64,000 bases of DNA from Nocardioides alpinus (GCF_900112035.1 NZ_FOKC01000007.1:62001-126000); one strand, 5' to 3'; positions 1-9,282 are shown, numbered from the stretch's first letter. Notes: a model not told the origin generated them from the sequence alone. Numbers and translations: made by a program.

Positions 1-395
1 GCACGGTGATCGTCGACGGTCGTCGGATCCTGTCGTGCCTCGCGCTCGCGGCGTCGTACGACGGTGCGGACGTCACGACCGCCGCCGGGCTCGGCACCAC
101 CGACCACCTCAACCCCATGCAGCAGGCCTTCGCCGACCGCGACGCCCTGCAGTGCGGCTACTGCACGCCCGGCCAGGTGTGCTCGGCGGTCGCGATGCTC
201 GAGGAGGCGCGCGCGGGGATGCCCAGCCACGTCAGCCCCGACGTCTCCGACACCACGGTCGACCTCACCGACGCCGAGGTGCGCGAGCGGATGAGCGGCA
301 ACCTGTGCCGGTGCGGTGCCTACGTCAACATCGTCAGGGCCATCCAGGACGTGGCCGGCCAGGACGTCGCCCGCGCGGGGGGAGGCGCGGCATGA
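1..395 (+). CDS. Aldehyde/xanthine oxidoreductase [2Fe-2S] subunit (PaoA-like), 5' partial
   Basis: C-terminal part of the iron-sulfur subunit of a molybdenum hydroxylase; it passes electrons from the Mo centre to FAD. The frame is open to the left edge, and the first readable residues (CTVIVDGRR, then SCL) are the end of the N-terminal plant-ferredoxin cluster motif, so the true start lies upstream. The second cluster is complete: QCGYCTPGQ followed by SGNLCRCGAY. The stop overlaps the ATG of the next gene (ATGA at 392-395), indicating translational coupling. Family assignment is firm; the aldehyde rather than purine substrate is inferred from the partner subunits. Confidence 0.92.
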   Translation, partial: TVIVDGRRILSCLALAASYDGADVTTAAGLGTTDHLNPMQQAFADRDALQCGYCTPGQVCSAVAMLEEARAGMPSHVSPDVSDTTVDLTDAEVRERMSGNLCRCGAYVNIVRAIQDVAGQDVARAGGGAA

Positions 396-1378
396 AGCCC
401 TTCGCCTACGAGCGCCCGACCACCGTCGAGGAGGCCGTCGCGCTGGCCGCGGACGGAGGCACCTACCTCGCCGGAGGCACCAACCTGGTCGACCACCTGC
501 GCCTCGGGATCAGGGAGGCCGACCGCCTCGTCGACCTCACGCGCCTGCCGCTCGACGAGATCACCGAGCGCGCCGACGGCGGCCTCGTCATCGGCTCGGG
601 GGTCCGCAACAGCGACCTGGCCGCGCACCCGCTCGTCCGCACGCGCTTCCCGTTCGTCACCCAGGCGCTGGTCGCCGGCGCGTCCGGCCAGCTGCGCAAC
701 ATGGCCACCACGGGTGGCAACCTGCTCCAGCGCACCCGCTGCGTCTACTTCCAGGACCCGACCACCCCCTGCAACAAGCGCGAGCCCGGGTCCGGCTGCT
801 CGGCCGTCGAGGGCTTCGGTCGCTACAACGCGATCCTCGGCGCGTCCGAGGACTGCGTCGCCACCCATCCCTCGGACCTCTGCGTGCCCCTGGCCGCGCT
901 CGACACCGAGGTGGTCGTGGTCGGCCCGTCCGGCGAGCGCCGGATCGCGTTCGGCGACCTCCACCGGCTGCCCGGCGACCGACCCGACCTCGACACCACC
1001 CTCGACCCGGGTGAGCTGGTCCTGGCCGTCGAGGTCCCGCCGCTCGACTTCGCCGTCCGCTCGCGCTACCGCAAGGTCCGCGAGCGGGCGTCGTACGCCT
1101 TCGCGCTGGTGTCGGTCGCCGCCGCGCTCGACGTGCACGACGGCACGGTCCGCGACGTACGCCTCGCGCTGGGCGGAGTCTCCCACCGGCCGCACCGGGC
1201 CCGGATCGCCGAGGAGGCGCTACGCGGTCGCCCGGCCACCCCCGATCAGTTCCGCAGCGCCATCGAGGCGGAGCTCGGCGCGGCCAGTCCCGGCGAGCAC
1301 AACGCCTTCAAGGTCCCGCTGGTGCGCAACACGGTCGTCGACGTGCTGACCGGACTCACCGAGGGGAGCGCGGCATGA
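392..1378 (+). CDS. Aldehyde oxidoreductase FAD-binding subunit with extra [4Fe-4S] motif (PaoB-like)
   Basis: A 328-residue FAD subunit of a three-subunit molybdenum hydroxylase. FAD-binding segments are visible at AGGTN (residues 27-31) and NMATTGGN (103-110). Unlike most xanthine dehydrogenase FAD subunits it carries four cysteines (C117, C127, C136, C155) around CNKREPGSGC, the signature of the extra [4Fe-4S] cluster known in E. coli PaoB/YagS. This argues for an aldehyde-oxidising PaoABC-type enzyme rather than a purine hydroxylase. Both ends overlap neighbours by 4 bases (ATGA). Start chosen at ATG 392 because of that coupling and the family N-terminus MKPFAYERP. Confidence 0.93.
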   Translation: MKPFAYERPTTVEEAVALAADGGTYLAGGTNLVDHLRLGIREADRLVDLTRLPLDEITERADGGLVIGSGVRNSDLAAHPLVRTRFPFVTQALVAGASGQLRNMATTGGNLLQRTRCVYFQDPTTPCNKREPGSGCSAVEGFGRYNAILGASEDCVATHPSDLCVPLAALDTEVVVVGPSGERRIAFGDLHRLPGDRPDLDTTLDPGELVLAVEVPPLDFAVRSRYRKVRERASYAFALVSVAAALDVHDGTVRDVRLALGGVSHRPHRARIAEEALRGRPATPDQFRSAIEAELGAASPGEHNAFKVPLVRNTVVDVLTGLTEGSAA

Positions 1379-3555
1379 CCACCCTCGAACCCAGGATGCT
1401 GGAGCCCGAGGCCCCCGCTGCCGCGGACGCCGCGCCCACCGGCCACGACCGGATGCGCGTCGACGCCCCGGCCAAGGTCACCGGCACCGCGCCCTACGCC
1501 TACGAGCAGCCCGTCGAGGAGCCGCTCCACCTGTTCCCGATCGTCGCCACGATCGCACTCGGCCGGATCGCGGAGATCGACGACGCCGACGCCCGCGCCC
1601 TGCCCGGCGTACGCCTCGTCCTCACCCACGCCAACGCCCCCCGCATCCGGGTGAGGACCGACGCGGCGCTCACCATCCTGCAGTCGAGCGAGGTGCACCA
1701 CCGCGGGGAGATCATCGGAGCCGTCGTCGCGGACTCGCCGCGGGTCGCCCGCGAGGCCGCCGCCCTCGTGCGGGTGACCTACGACGAGCAGCCGGCGGAG
1801 CTCGGCTTCTCGATCGACGACCCGAGGGCCACCGTGCCGCGGCGGGTCAACGCCTTCAAGCACGGGTCGTACGAGCGCGGCGACGCCGACGCCGGGCTCA
1901 CGCGCGGCACCCTGGTCGAGGCGGACTACAGCCTGCCGATGGAGTTCCACTCGCCCATCGAGCCCCATGCGGTCACCGCGATCTGGCACGACGTGTCGGC
2001 GCTCCGCCCTCGCTCGACCCGGCTCACGATGTACGACACCAACCAGGGCACCGGCGGCCACGGCGCCCTGCTCGCCCCGGTGCTCGGCCTGCTGCCCACC
2101 CAGATCGAGGTGATCTCGCCCTATGTCGGGGGGTCCTTCGGCACCAAGGGCTGGCCCTGGCCCCACCTGGTGCTGGTGGCGATGGCGGCCAAGCGGCTGA
2201 CGGGTCGGCCGGTGAAGTATGCGATGACCCGTCAGCAGATGTTCCGCACCGTCGGTCACCGACCGGCGAGCAAGCAGCGGATCCGGCTGTCGGTGGAGGC
2301 GGACGGGCGCCTGGGCGCGATCGACCACCAGAGCTGGGCGCCGACCTCGCGGCTCAGGTCCTACGTCGACCAGACCGTGTCCGCGACACGGATGATGTAC
2401 GACGTCGCGGACCTGCGCACGATCCACCACGCGGTCGTCCAGGACGCGGCGCCCGGCAGCTTCATGAGGGCTCCCGGGGAGTTCAGCGGGATGTTCGCCC
2501 TCGAGACCGCCCTCGACGAGGCGGCCCACGCCGTCGGCGTCGACCCGGTCGACCTGCGCGTGCGCAACGAGCCGGCGCAGGACCCCGAGACCGGCAAGCC
2601 GTGGAGCACCCGCAACCTCGTCGCCTGCCTGCGCGAGGGTGCCGACCAGTTCGGCTGGGCCGAGCGGCAGCCGGTCGGCGCGCGCCGCGACGGCGAGTGG
2701 CTCGTCGGGCTCGGCGTGGCGAGCGCGACCTATCCCAACATGTACTTCGTGCCCAACCGGGCGGGCGTCCGCTTCACCGGCGGCCGCTACGTCGTCGAGC
2801 TCCAGGCCAGCGACATCGGCACCGGCGCGTGGACGGTCCTGCCGCAGATCGCGGCGGAGGCGCTGGGCGTCGGCGTCGACCTCGTCGACGCCGACATCGG
2901 CCACACCGGCCTGCCCTGGGCGATCCCGGCCGGCGGCTCGGTCGGCACCTTCGCCTGGGGAGACGCGGTCGTCGCCGCGGCGAGGAAGTTCCGCCGGACG
3001 CACGGCGAGCACCCGGACGAGGGCGACCACGTGACCGCCACCGGCCGGATGCCCCGCGGGTCCCGCGGCTACTCGCGGCACGCCTTCGGCGCGCACTTCG
3101 CGCAGGCGCGGGTCAGCACCGTGACCGGCGAGGTGCGCGTGGACCGGATGCTCGGTGCCTTCGCGGCCGGGCGGATCATCAACCCCCGCACCGCGCGCAG
3201 CCAGCTGATCGGCGGCATGACGATGGGCCTCTCGGCCGCGCTTCACGAGGAGGCGCACCTCGACGAGCGCTTCGGCCACGTCGTCAACGGCGACCTCGCC
3301 GGCTACCACGTCGCGGCGCACGCGGACGTCGGCGACCTCGAGGCGATCACCCTCGAGGAGCACGACCCCTGGTTCGGCGCGACCGGGGCCAAGGGCATCG
3401 GTGAGCTCGGCATCGTCGGGGCGCCGGCGGCGATCGGCAACGCGATCTTCAACGCGAGCGGCGTACGACTGCGCGACCTGCCCTTCACCCCCGACCGGCT
3501 CTTCGACGCCTGGGGTCAGCCGACCGCCTCGGGGACGCGGGCGACCTCGCCGTAG
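1375..3555 (+). CDS. Aldehyde oxidoreductase molybdenum-binding subunit (PaoC-like)
   Basis: A 726-residue catalytic subunit binding the molybdenum-pterin cofactor. The catalytic glutamate of the family is present as E677 in AKGIGELG near the C-terminus, and VGGSFGTKG matches the Mo-pterin loop. It ends the paoABC-like operon and starts inside the stop of the FAD gene (ATGA). No accessory or maturation gene (XdhC or a PaoD-like chaperone) follows; the next gene is convergent fbiC, and the two coding ends overlap by 40 bases. Likely role: cytoplasmic or periplasmic oxidation of aromatic or other aldehydes; the substrate cannot be read from sequence. Confidence 0.93.
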   Translation: MTTLEPRMLEPEAPAAADAAPTGHDRMRVDAPAKVTGTAPYAYEQPVEEPLHLFPIVATIALGRIAEIDDADARALPGVRLVLTHANAPRIRVRTDAALTILQSSEVHHRGEIIGAVVADSPRVAREAAALVRVTYDEQPAELGFSIDDPRATVPRRVNAFKHGSYERGDADAGLTRGTLVEADYSLPMEFHSPIEPHAVTAIWHDVSALRPRSTRLTMYDTNQGTGGHGALLAPVLGLLPTQIEVISPYVGGSFGTKGWPWPHLVLVAMAAKRLTGRPVKYAMTRQQMFRTVGHRPASKQRIRLSVEADGRLGAIDHQSWAPTSRLRSYVDQTVSATRMMYDVADLRTIHHAVVQDAAPGSFMRAPGEFSGMFALETALDEAAHAVGVDPVDLRVRNEPAQDPETGKPWSTRNLVACLREGADQFGWAERQPVGARRDGEWLVGLGVASATYPNMYFVPNRAGVRFTGGRYVVELQASDIGTGAWTVLPQIAAEALGVGVDLVDADIGHTGLPWAIPAGGSVGTFAWGDAVVAAARKFRRTHGEHPDEGDHVTATGRMPRGSRGYSRHAFGAHFAQARVSTVTGEVRVDRMLGAFAAGRIINPRTARSQLIGGMTMGLSAALHEEAHLDERFGHVVNGDLAGYHVAAHADVGDLEAITLEEHDPWFGATGAKGIGELGIVGAPAAIGNAIFNASGVRLRDLPFTPDRLFDAWGQPTASGTRATSP

Positions 3556-5876
3556 AGCGTGGTGCGCTGGCGCAGCGGCCGGCCGGCCTCGCGGGCGATG
3601 TCGGCCAGGTCGTCCGGGGTCAGGCCCTGTCCGTGGCTCGCGCCCGCAGCGCGGCTGATGTTCTCGTCCATCAGGGTCCCGCCGAGGTCGTCGACGCCGG
3701 CGGCGAGGAGCTGCTGTGCGCCCACCCGGCCGAGCTTCACCCACGACGCCTGCACGTGCTCGATGTCGTCGGCGTAGGCGATCCGCGCGATGGCGTGGAC
3801 CAGCACGGTCTCGCGCCACGTCGGACCGCGGCGGGCACCGCGCTTGAGGTAGATCGGGGCCGCCATGTGCACGAAGGGGAGTCCGACGAACTCCGTGAAG
3901 CCGCCGGTCTCGCGCTGCAGCTCGCGGGTGCGCAGCAGGTGGGTGACCCAGTGCCGCGGCCGCTCGACCGAGCCGAACATCATCGTCACGTTGCTCCGCA
4001 GCCCGACCGAGTGGGCCACGCGGTGCACCTCGAGCCACTCCTCGGTCGTGACCTTGTCCGGGCACAGCACCGCCCGGATCTCGTCGTCGAGGATCTCGGC
4101 GGCCGTGCCGGGGAGCGAGCGCAGACCGGCGGCCTTGAGCCGGAGCAGATAGCTCTCGAGGGGTTCGTCGAGGCGTCGCGACCCCTCGAGCACCTCGAGC
4201 GCGGTGAAGCCGTGGATGTGCATCCCGGGCACCCGGTCGTGCACGGCCTGCGCGACCTCGACGTAGAAGTTGCCGTCGAAGCTCGGGTGGATCCCGCCTT
4301 GCAGGCAGACTTCGGTGGCACCGAGCCCGGCGGCCTCCTCGCTGCGGTCGGCGATGTCCTCGAGGGTGAGCAGGTAGGGGGCGCCGCGCAGGTTGAGCGA
4401 CAGCGGGCCCTTGGAGAAGCCGCAGAACGTGCACTTGTAGGTGCAGACGTTGGTGTAGTTGATGTTGCGGTTGACCACGAAGGTGACCTCGTCGCCGACC
4501 ACGCGCCGCCGGATCTCGTCGGCCGCAGCAGCGACCGCACCGACCTCCCGGCCGCGCGCGGCGAAGAGTGCCTCGAGCTCCTCGGCGCCCGGGTCCTGCC
4601 CGAGTCGTACACCGTCCAGCACCTCGCGCACCCGACCCGCGATCGCGCCTGCCGACCTGCCAACCGGCACCGGGTCGACGCCGGAGCCGGAGAACCAGGC
4701 GGTCGAACGCCGCCCGATCTGCACGACCTCCGCACCGGTGCCGACGTTGGTGGCGTCCTGGTGCCGCTCGGGCCACAGGGCGCCGGGGTCGTCGCGACCG
4801 AGCAGGTCGGCGTCGGCGCGGTCGAGGACCGGGAACCGTACGGCCGGGTCCAGCCACTGCTCCGGACGGGCGGCGAACTCGGGGTAGATGGTGAGCCGCG
4901 GGGCCAGCTCGTGCCCGGCCGCCTCGGTCGCCGCGCGCAGCATCTCCAGCGAGGGCCACGGCCGCTCGGGGTTGACGTGGTCTGCCGTGATCGGCGAGAC
5001 GCCGCCCCAGTCGTCGATGCCCGCCGCGAGCAGGCCGGCGAGCTCGTCGGGCTCGGACAGGTTGGGCGGCGCCTGGAGGTGGACGTCGTCGGGCAGGACC
5101 AGCCGGGCGAGGGCGATGGCCCGGAGGTGCTCCTCGTGCGAGGCCGGCGCGGCGTCGCGCATCGCCGTCCCGGGCTTGGGCAGGAAGTTCTGCACGATCA
5201 CCTCCTGGACGTGCCCGTGCGCGCGGTGCGACGCGGCGATCGCCTCCAGCGCCTCGACCCGGTCCGCCTCGGTCTCGCCGATGCCGACGAGGATGCCGGT
5301 GGTGAAGGCGATGTCGAGGCGGCCGGCGGCGTCGAGGGTGAAGAGCCGACGGGCCGGGTCCTTGTCGGGCGCACCGCGGTGGGCGGCCAGGTCGGGGCGC
5401 AGGCTCTCGATCATCATCCCCTGCGACGCGCACGACGTACGCAGCGAGGCGAGCTCGTCGCGGCCGAGGGCGCCGGCGTTGGCGTGGGGGAGCAGGCCCG
5501 TCTCGGTGAGCACCAGTGCCGCCATCTCCGCGAGGTAGCCGACGGTGGTCGTGTGCCCGTGCTCGGCGAGCCACGCGGCGGCCGCGGGATAGCGCAGCTC
5601 GGGGGCCTCGCCCAGCGTGAAGAGTGCCTCGTGGCACCCGGCAGCCGCGCCCTGCTCGGCGATGGCGAGCACCTCGCCCGGGGTGAGGTAGGGCGACTCG
5701 GCGGTGCGCGGCGACTCCGCGAAGGTGCAGTAGCCGCAGCGGTCGCGGCACAGCTTGGTCAGCGGGATGAAGACCTTCGGGGAGTAGGTCACCCGCGTCC
5801 CGAAGAGCGAGTCGCGTCGGCGGGAGGCCAGGTCCATGAGCGCGGCGGTGGTGCGCTCGGTCAGCGGCGGGGTCAT
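3516..5876 (-). CDS. fbiC: FO synthase, bifunctional CofG-CofH (FbiC)
   Basis: A 786-residue fused 7,8-didemethyl-8-hydroxy-5-deazariboflavin synthase that makes the chromophore precursor FO of coenzyme F420 from tyrosine and a riboflavin-pathway intermediate. Two radical-SAM halves are visible: CofG with CRDRCGYC (C43, C47, C50) and CofH with CTYKCTFC near residue 480, joined by a linker. Start chosen at ATG 5876 (MTPPLTER); an in-frame ATG at 5885 is an alternative. The 3' end overlaps the Mo-subunit gene convergently. It is divergent from the response regulator at 6032, with a 146-base shared promoter region. F420 genes nearby (cofC, fgd, LLM enzymes) support the assignment. Confidence 0.96.
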   Translation of the reverse strand: MTPPLTERTTAALMDLASRRRDSLFGTRVTYSPKVFIPLTKLCRDRCGYCTFAESPRTAESPYLTPGEVLAIAEQGAAAGCHEALFTLGEAPELRYPAAAAWLAEHGHTTTVGYLAEMAALVLTETGLLPHANAGALGRDELASLRTSCASQGMMIESLRPDLAAHRGAPDKDPARRLFTLDAAGRLDIAFTTGILVGIGETEADRVEALEAIAASHRAHGHVQEVIVQNFLPKPGTAMRDAAPASHEEHLRAIALARLVLPDDVHLQAPPNLSEPDELAGLLAAGIDDWGGVSPITADHVNPERPWPSLEMLRAATEAAGHELAPRLTIYPEFAARPEQWLDPAVRFPVLDRADADLLGRDDPGALWPERHQDATNVGTGAEVVQIGRRSTAWFSGSGVDPVPVGRSAGAIAGRVREVLDGVRLGQDPGAEELEALFAARGREVGAVAAAADEIRRRVVGDEVTFVVNRNINYTNVCTYKCTFCGFSKGPLSLNLRGAPYLLTLEDIADRSEEAAGLGATEVCLQGGIHPSFDGNFYVEVAQAVHDRVPGMHIHGFTALEVLEGSRRLDEPLESYLLRLKAAGLRSLPGTAAEILDDEIRAVLCPDKVTTEEWLEVHRVAHSVGLRSNVTMMFGSVERPRHWVTHLLRTRELQRETGGFTEFVGLPFVHMAAPIYLKRGARRGPTWRETVLVHAIARIAYADDIEHVQASWVKLGRVGAQQLLAAGVDDLGGTLMDENISRAAGASHGQGLTPDDLADIAREAGRPLRQRTTLYGEVARVPEAVG

Positions 5877-6031
5877 GCGCCTCATCCTGCGGCGTGGCCG
5901 GGGGTCATGGGGCCAGTGTGTGGTCGCCGTCTCACTGCGCGGCCAACGGATTGTCAACGCGGCCACAACGACGCCCACGGGTTCGACCCGGACCAGTGAC
6001 CGGTGACCTCCCGGTGTGGTAGCCATCACAC

Positions 6032-6766
6032 ATGAGCCATGCCCGGGCGGAGCGCGTCGTCGACGCCAAGGCGCCCGTCGTGCTCGTGGTGGACGACGAC
6101 GCCGCCATCCGCACGGTGGTCCGCTGGCAGCTCGACGACGCAGGGTTCCGCGTCGTCGAGGCCGACGACGGTCCCTCGGCGCTGCGCCGGATCCGTGACG
6201 ACCACCCCACCCTGGTCGTGCTCGACCTGTCGCTCCCCGGACTCGGCGGCCTCGACGTCCTGCGCTCGGTGCGGGGCGGTCACACCGGGCGGTCCGACAC
6301 ACCGATCATCGTGCTCTCGGGCCGCGACGGAGAGACCGACCGCATCGTCGGCCTCGACCTGGGGGCGGACGACTACCTCGTGAAGCCGTTCTCGCCCGGT
6401 GAGCTGGCCGCCCGGATCCGCTCAGTCCTGCGCCGCAGCTCTCCCGAGCTGGCCGACGAGGCCGTGGTCGTCGGTGCGCTGCGCATCGAGCCCGCCAGCC
6501 GTCGGGTCCTGCTCGACCAGGCCGACATCGAGCTCACGCCCAAGGAGTTCGACCTGCTCGCCTTCCTGGCGACCCACCCCCGCCACGTGTTCACCCGCAG
6601 CCAGCTGCTCGACCGGGTGTGGAACTCGTCCTCCGAGTGGCTGGGCGAGGCGACCGTGACCGAGCACGTGCACCGGCTGCGCCTCAAGCTCGAGGCGGAC
6701 CCCTCCAGCCCGCAGCTGCTCCGGACCGTGCGCGGCGTGGGCTACCAGCTGGTGGACGACGCATGA
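6032..6766 (+). CDS. OmpR/PhoB-family response regulator
   Basis: A 244-residue two-component response regulator. The receiver domain (about residues 15-128) has the acidic pair in VVDDD, phospho-acceptor D65 in VVLDLSLPG, and the conserved lysine K118 in YLVKPF. A winged-helix DNA-binding domain follows (about 145-240) with the typical LTPKEFDLL and RTVRGVGYQL segments. The stop overlaps the ATG of the kinase gene, so the pair is co-translated. The signal and targets are not evident; no duplicated operator motif stood out upstream. Confidence 0.94.
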   Translation: MSHARAERVVDAKAPVVLVVDDDAAIRTVVRWQLDDAGFRVVEADDGPSALRRIRDDHPTLVVLDLSLPGLGGLDVLRSVRGGHTGRSDTPIIVLSGRDGETDRIVGLDLGADDYLVKPFSPGELAARIRSVLRRSSPELADEAVVVGALRIEPASRRVLLDQADIELTPKEFDLLAFLATHPRHVFTRSQLLDRVWNSSSEWLGEATVTEHVHRLRLKLEADPSSPQLLRTVRGVGYQLVDDA

Positions 6767-8118
6767 GCCAGCCGTGGCCGGTCGACACCGAGCCGGGGCT
6801 CTGGCCCGGCGACGGCGACGTACGCGACGTGCTGGACCGGCAGACCGAGGTGCTCGAGCTCATCGCGAGGGCCGTCCCGCTCCGCGAGGTGCTGACCGAG
6901 ATCCTCACCTCGCTCGAGCACCTCATGGACGGCGCCCGCTGCTCGGTGCTCCTGCTCGACCGCGAGCATCGCACGCTGCACCACGGCGCCGCGCCCAGCC
7001 TTCCTGCCGACTACGTCGCTGCGATCGACGGCCTCGCGATCGGCGACGGCGCCGGCTCGTGCGGCACGGCCGCCGCCCTCAACCTCCCCGTCATCGTGCC
7101 CGACGTGCTGACCGACAGCCGGTGGCGCGACTACCGCGCCGCAGCCGTCGGTGCCGGCCTGCGTAGCTGCTGGTCCACCCCGATCGACGGGCGTGACGGA
7201 CTCCCGGTCGGCACCTTCGCGGTCTACCACCCGCGACCGCACGCCCCGACCCCTCGCGAGCAGCTGCTGGTCGACCGCTTCACCCACCTGGCGTCCGTCG
7301 CGATCGGCCACGCCCACCTGCTCGAGGAGCGACGGGCCCGGCTCGAGGCCGAGACCGCGCGGCGTACGGCCGAGGAGCTGTCGCACGCCAAGTCCGAGCT
7401 GCTCGCGGCGGTCGGGCACGAGGCGCGTACGCCGATCCAGGCCATCGTCGGGTTCGCCGAGCTCCTCGGCACGATGGACCTCGACGAGGCCCGACGGCGT
7501 GAGGCGCTGGCCCACATCGGCGCGGCCGCCGGCCACGTGATGGACCTGCTGTCCGACGTGCTCGACCTGAGCAGGCTCGAGGCCAACGCGTTGCCTCTGG
7601 CCGTCGAGCCGGTCGGCATGCGCGAGGTGGTCGACGGCGTCTTCGGCCTGCTGTCGTCGCGGGCGGCCCAGCGCGAGTTCGATCTGGTGCACCACCTGGG
7701 CGACGAGGTGGTCCTGGCCGACCGCCGGCGGCTGCGGCAGGTGTTCCTCAACCTGGTCACCAACGCCATCCGCCACGGCGACGTCGGCGGTCGGGTCGTC
7801 GTCCGCGCCGTCCCGGGCGACGCGCCCCACACGCTCCTGGTCACGGTCGACGACAACGGCCCCGGCATCCCGCCCGAGCTGCGCGCGCGGATCTTCACCC
7901 CGTTCGCACGGGGCGTCGCGCGAGCGGAGCGCACCGCCACCGCCGCGGCAGACGAGGGCGCCCAGGAGGAGAGCATCGGCCTCGGCCTGGGACTGGCCCA
8001 CGGGCTCGTCGGTGCGATGGGAGGAGTCCTCGACGTCGGCACCTCCGGCCCCGGTGGCACCTCGATGCGACTGACCCTCCCCACCCCGGTCACCCCTGAC
8101 CGAACACCCACCCACTGA
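6763..8118 (+). CDS. GAF-domain sensor histidine kinase, apparently cytosolic
   Basis: A 451-residue histidine kinase paired with the upstream regulator by an ATGA overlap. An N-terminal GAF domain spans about residues 28-185, with a coiled segment at 185-215. The dimerisation/phosphoacceptor motif is VGHEARTPIQ with H219, followed by the N box NLVTNAIRHG (N334) and G box DDNGPG. There are no transmembrane segments or signal peptide, so it senses a cytoplasmic ligand or redox state through GAF. An inserted acidic/alanine stretch lies between the G1 and G2 boxes. A strong hairpin follows the stop. Confidence 0.92.
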   Translation: MSQPWPVDTEPGLWPGDGDVRDVLDRQTEVLELIARAVPLREVLTEILTSLEHLMDGARCSVLLLDREHRTLHHGAAPSLPADYVAAIDGLAIGDGAGSCGTAAALNLPVIVPDVLTDSRWRDYRAAAVGAGLRSCWSTPIDGRDGLPVGTFAVYHPRPHAPTPREQLLVDRFTHLASVAIGHAHLLEERRARLEAETARRTAEELSHAKSELLAAVGHEARTPIQAIVGFAELLGTMDLDEARRREALAHIGAAAGHVMDLLSDVLDLSRLEANALPLAVEPVGMREVVDGVFGLLSSRAAQREFDLVHHLGDEVVLADRRRLRQVFLNLVTNAIRHGDVGGRVVVRAVPGDAPHTLLVTVDDNGPGIPPELRARIFTPFARGVARAERTATAAADEGAQEESIGLGLGLAHGLVGAMGGVLDVGTSGPGGTSMRLTLPTPVTPDRTPTH

Positions 8119-8119
8119 C

Positions 8120-8142
8120 CTCCGGCGCGCTCGGCGCCGGAG
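8120..8142. terminator. GC hairpin after the histidine kinase gene
   Basis: A perfect 9-bp stem (CTCCGGCGC / GCGCCGGAG) with a 5-base loop begins 2 bases after the kinase stop. There is no U-tract, as is common for GC-rich actinobacterial hairpin terminators. It separates the two-component operon from the EthD gene at 8165. Confidence 0.6.
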
Positions 8143-8164
8143 CACCGACGGAAGGACACGTGAG

Positions 8165-8479
8165 ATGACCAGCACGCTCTACGCCTGCTACCGCCACCCG
8201 GAGGACACCGAGGCGTTCGACCGCCACTACGCCGACGTGCACTCCGGCCTCGGCCTGGCGCTGCCCGGCCTGCGGTCGTTCACCGGGACCCACCCGGCTC
8301 CCGGGCCCGACGGCGCCGCGCCGGCCTACTACTTCATCGCCGCCCTGAGCTTCGACGACGACGCGGCTCTCGGAGCGGCGCTGGGCGGGGCTGAGGGGGC
8401 GGCTGCGGTGGCCGACCTGGCCAACTTCGCGGGCGCGGGAGTCGACCTGATGACCGGCCCGACGACCACCTACTCCTGA
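8165..8479 (+). CDS. EthD-family small protein
   Basis: A 104-residue protein of the EthD/dimeric alpha-beta barrel type. The N-terminus reads YACYRHPEDTEAFDRHYADVH, where the spaced histidine/aspartate pattern (F..HY...H) and a following P-G-L are typical of EthD domains. EthD itself is required with a cytochrome P450 system for ether degradation in Rhodococcus, but most homologues are uncharacterised. It sits 20 bases upstream of the cofC gene on the same strand and may be cotranscribed. Specific function unknown. Confidence 0.8.
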   Translation: MTSTLYACYRHPEDTEAFDRHYADVHSGLGLALPGLRSFTGTHPAPGPDGAAPAYYFIAALSFDDDAALGAALGGAEGAAAVADLANFAGAGVDLMTGPTTTYS

Positions 8480-8498
8480 CGCCGGCCGGGGACATCAC

Positions 8499-9164
8499 GT
8501 GGCTGGGCTGCAGGCACCCCGCTTCGCGGTGACGGCCGTCGTGCCGGTCAAGCCCCTCGGGCTGGCCAAGACCCGGCTGGCGGTGCCGGCCGGGCACCGT
8601 CAGGCCCTCGCGCTGGCCTTCGCGCTCGACACGATCGCTGCGCTCACCGAGACGTCGTACGTCGTCGGGGTGCTCGTCGTGACCTCGGACGAGACCGTCG
8701 CGGACCGCGTCGCGAGGCAGGGGGTGCGGGTCACCGCCGACCGGGGCACCGGCCTGGGACCGGCCGTGCGCGAGGGCATCCGGGTCGCGACGTCGTGGCA
8801 CCCGGACAACGGCGTGGCAGTGGTGCCGGGCGACCTGCCCTGCCTGTCCTCCCAGGACGTCACGGACGTCCTCGACGAGGCGGCTGCCGACCCGTCAGGG
8901 CGGGGCGTCTACGTCCCCGACCGCGCCGGGACCGGCACGACGTTCGTCGTCCAGGCGTCTGGCCTCGCGGCGCTCACCCGCTACGGCCCGGACTCCGCCG
9001 CCCGGCACCGTGCGCTCGGGCTGCGCGCCCTCGACGGAGCCCCGCCCGGCGCGCGGCACGACGTCGACACCCTGGCCGACCTCCGCGAGGCCATGGCGCT
9101 CGGCGCCGGTTCGCGGACGCGTGCGGTGGTGGCTGAGCTGGGCCTCGAGGTGCCGGTGCACTGA
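8499..9164 (+). CDS. cofC: Phosphoenolpyruvate/2-phospholactate guanylyltransferase (CofC/FbiD)
   Basis: A 221-residue nucleotidyltransferase that activates phosphoenolpyruvate (actinobacterial FbiD) or 2-phospho-L-lactate with GTP to give the side-chain donor for F420. The sequence shows VVPVKPLGLAKTRL at the N-terminus, the nucleotide-binding DRGTGLGPAV region and VVPGDLPCL, all hallmarks of CofC. Start taken at GTG 8499, which begins just before the conserved strand. The neighbourhood contains fbiC and fgd; fbiA and fbiB are not in the window. Confidence 0.92.
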   Translation: MAGLQAPRFAVTAVVPVKPLGLAKTRLAVPAGHRQALALAFALDTIAALTETSYVVGVLVVTSDETVADRVARQGVRVTADRGTGLGPAVREGIRVATSWHPDNGVAVVPGDLPCLSSQDVTDVLDEAAADPSGRGVYVPDRAGTGTTFVVQASGLAALTRYGPDSAARHRALGLRALDGAPPGARHDVDTLADLREAMALGAGSRTRAVVAELGLEVPVH

Positions 9165-9177
9165 TGGGTACGCGCCG

Positions 9178-9263
9178 GGGTGGCGGCACATTGCTCGACC
9201 GCGCGACCCAGCGGCGCGATCTGCCGCCACCCTCGGGCAGACCGCGCGATCTGCAGCCACCCC
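9178..9263. repeat. Palindromic repeat, GGTGGCGGCA family (locus 1)
   Basis: Just after cofC, an inverted repeat with arms GGGTGGCGGCA (9178-9188) and TGCCGCCACCC (9222-9232) is followed by a third, imperfect arm. The 19-base segment at 9214-9232 recurs at 9244-9262 with one change. The same arms recur twice at 53.6 kb. It lies between convergent genes and may act as a bidirectional transcription end or REP-like element. Confidence 0.75.
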
Positions 9264-9282
9264 CACGGTCGTCCGACCAGCC

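Noticed and set aside
1246..5751. Large minus-strand frame overlapping the aldehyde oxidoreductase and fbiC genes
   Set aside because: Its translation is arginine/proline-rich and shows no domain, while another frame on the same strand encodes FbiC with both radical-SAM motifs.
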